The notes beneath the pieces were generated by a model. That model was given only the letters and a program-made list of their open reading frames with translations. It was not told where the DNA came from and made no database searches. The position numbers and the translations under genes are program-made. From Dasyornis broadbenti (lineage: Eukaryota > Chordata > Aves > Passeriformes > Dasyornithidae): a DNA stretch of 64,000 nucleotides. Shown in pieces: positions 61,261-64,000 of the stretch; the first letter of the stretch is position 1, and the number at the start of each line of letters is the position of its first letter. The stretch is taken from NCBI GenBank assembly GCA_013397935.1, contig VZRN01000227.1:751826-815825 (forward strand), in the 5' to 3' direction.

Positions 61261-64000
61261 CTTTATCTACACAGAAGTCATTTTGGAGGGAACACAAAAC
61301 TTTGGAAAACAAATGTAGACGTTATACTATCATTATGTTAATATATGTGGAAATTCCATTTGGAAACCATCTTTATTTGTCAGGTCTCCAGACAACAATC
61401 AGTAGACTTCAAGACACAAACAGATTCAGTGTTCTTAAAAAAAAAAGCATGCAGGGATTGATAGCATAGGGGATGATAGTAAAAAAGAGAACAGGAGAGG
61501 AAACAGAAAATTAAGCTCTTCTAAGAATAGAACATTTTTTAAGGAACAGATACAGACACAGGGTGCATATTAAATTCATAATTGCGACTATCAAAAAACC
61601 ACTGTGCAATGGTAGTAAACGAATAATGATATGAAATTACAGGAAGATTCCAAAGACTAACATTCTAGCTTCTGGGCACCCCCTCAAGCAGCTGAAAATT
61701 CTTCCCTCATTTTAAAAAGTCAGACCTCGTCTGTTCTTTCCTGATCTTTTGCAGTTTACCATGAGGTGCTCACAGGAATAGTCCAAACATTTTTTTCTTT
61801 TTCCTCATCAGAACCAAGACTTCTCAGTTTTCCTCATCAAACAGGGGTAGATGAACAGACACACTGACCATGTTGGACTGAGATTTATCCCACTTAATTT
61901 CAGCCAGCTACCTGAGCTACCTGATCAAGAAGTATCACTGAGGTTCCAATACCACCATGGGGCACAGCGTTGCATCTCCACACAGCCATAAACTGGACTT
62001 TATGGCATCAGCTCAGTGCAAGAGAGACACTTGCTAGAGCCACATCCACTTGGGAGAATTTGGAACAGAACACTTTCCTTTTAGGACAGCCACTGCTCTA
62101 AAAATAAGCCAGGTAACATCAATACTCATTAGGTGGGGCACCTCAGTAGATGTCTGCTCTGAAACTAGTCACTCAAGGCTCTCCCTGTAAACACACAGAA
62201 AAGGGTATTTTTAAATGTTTGGTTCATCTGATCTATTTTAGCTGTCTACAACTTAAATCTCAGAAGCTTTTGTTTCTCTTTTTCTCCATTGACTACAAAA
62301 CAAGGTTCAACAGCCAACTTAGGTGTAAGAAACTATAAGAAATATGAATTTGATCAGACAAATGCACTGCTTCCTCCGTTCACTGGCTCTCCATGTGTCA
62401 TCCTGTATCCTACTGCAACATCTCAAAAAAACATTCTTCCCTATCATGCCCTCTTCTTTTCATTAAAGAACCAGTTATTTACCTGCAACTTCTGCTTTTA
62501 ATCATCTTTAATATCTCTTGAAATGAACAGGATAGAAAAAAATATTATTTAAGATGTTTTGCATGAATTAAATGTATTTGTTTTGAGACTGCTTCAGATG
62601 CATCACTTATATCAGTCATTAGACAGTAATGGAAAGTTCTTAACCCACTGTAACTTATTGTCTGCACCAATAATCTACTTTGAGGAAGAAACGTGAACCA
62701 GAGCTACAAATACTTGAAATTTGTAGTGGAAGACCAGCAGCAAGGTAAAAAAAAGACAACATATAATGTAATTACATAAACGGGCAGTACTGTCAATTAG
62801 AAGCAACTTTTCAATGAACAACCCTTTCAGTGTAAATAAAATATTCACAAGACAAAGGCATACTACCTCAGCTATTAAAGAGAACATGTACATTTACGTA
62901 GCTTCACTGGAAGAGGGAGAGAAAAATAATTGTTGAGCCTTCATCGTGATCTGTCATTACTGACTTCACTAAAAATTAATTATGACATTTTAAGATACTT
63001 ACTGATTTTGGCAAAACTCTTCCTGAATGAATCACTGCACTAGAAATCAGAGAAGAACTATTTAATCAAAGCCACTGGTCCAAATGCAGGTAAAATCCAA
63101 ATTAGCATTTTCTAAACTGAAGCATATTGGTAAGCCGAAAAATTAATTACTCCTGAATAAATTTCAGTTGAATTACAACTGAAATTAAAGTAATTCTACC
63201 GAGTACCTGCAAGACATGAAGGTTCTTAAGTACATCTTGCTAGCACAGCCTTATCACAAGCCTATTCCCACTTGAAGTACTTACAGCTCAGCCCTGCAGT
63301 GCATCTCTTTTCCCCCAGTTGCCTCAAAATGTAAAAGGAGGTGTTAAACGTATAAACACCTCATCCAAAGTGCCAGAAGAAATGTTACTAGGGTGTCTCT
63401 AGAATCAAACAGTGACATCAGGGAAGTAACCAGGTTACTCAGTCAGCTCGCAGCAGAGAGCAATGCCAAACAAACACTTTTACACCAGCTCCTGGCGTAT
63501 ACTCAGTGGTGATTAGCTCATCAGTGGTTGTAGGCTTGTAGGCTTTAAAACAGCTACACCCATACCTCTGCCAAAGGGCCTTGAGTCAGATGCATACATG
63601 GGATGCACACAGAAGAAACAGACAGAGCAAACAGTTCAATTTCAAACCCATCTCTAACATTTCATTTTTAGACTAGATCTCATTGTTTATATTCCAACTG
63701 TTTTCCTTTGGTGTCCCAATGTGAGCTGGAGTCATCAGAAAACACGTGGATGGTTCAAATGTTCAATAAAATTAAGTGATGGATGTAGGCTTTTATTCTC
63801 TGAAGTGTGTATCAAAATATTAGACATTCGGTGTTACATTCTCTGCTGCTGTAAAGACAAGTAGTTCTATTTAATCCCAGAGAGTTGCACCCACTCAGAC
63901 CTGTAAAACAATCTAACCTCCTTCAGTGATGTGTTTGACTGCATATCACTCAGGTCAGAAGCACTCATCTGTGTTTTCTTGGTTTCTACCTTTTAATGGC
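61261..64000. other. Unique AT-rich DNA to the window end
   Basis: No exon, transposon or RNA gene recognised. The inverted repeat at 63160-63186 is listed separately. Confidence 0.4.
63160..63186. repeat. 11-bp inverted repeat (hairpin)
   Basis: AATTTCAGTTG and CAACTGAAATT are exact reverse complements around AATTA. Homeodomain-like TAATTAC/TTAATTAC words lie just upstream (63141-63150) and the loop itself reads AATTA. Confidence 0.9.

Overview
The window reads as a stretch of bird nuclear genome. Its recognisable repeats are truncated CR1 LINEs whose 3' ends carry the 8-bp tandem tail typical of avian CR1 (ATTCTATG-like), plus solo LTRs of avian endogenous retroviruses. I see no L1, Alu/B1-type SINEs or long poly-A-tailed retrogenes that would suggest a mammal. 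The DNA is AT-rich, repeat-poor and unclustered, with no operons, Shine-Dalgarno sites, tRNAs or rRNAs. One LTR family (31027-31685) looks like a type I associate with songbirds, but that is from memory and should be treated as a weak hint.

I find no convincing protein-coding exon of a host gene. The longest open frames are explained by chance, by a poly-T run read as phenylalanine (18372-19001), or by CR1 sequence read on either strand (around 25366-25890). The window is best described as intergenic or deep intronic DNA. Splice-level gene structure cannot be excluded without transcript data.

Layout: 1-2578 holds a MIR-like SINE relic near 1471-1612. A minus-strand CR1 with an internal deletion lies at 2579-3235. 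An unexplained 114-bp sequence occurs twice in direct orientation (5654-5767 and 7019-7132). 7133-25289 is mostly unique DNA with low-complexity tracts, including two very long poly-T runs (36 and 46 nt). 25290-26158 and 26562-26636 are plus-strand CR1 pieces. 31027-31685 is a solo LTR with perfect 5-bp target-site duplications. 37876-38690 is another plus-strand CR1. 39415-39645 is an L2-like relic. 40378-41633 looks like one LTR inserted into another, both reading on the minus strand. 46275-46975 is a much older CR1. 48526-48732 and 52893-53048 are short CR1 3' ends. The remainder to 64000 is unique, with a few candidate regulatory/conserved non-coding segments proposed on motif texture only.

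No undescribed biological system is visible. The items most worth a second look are the unexplained duplicated 114-mer, the nested LTRs with an internal hairpin repeat, and the candidate conserved non-coding blocks.
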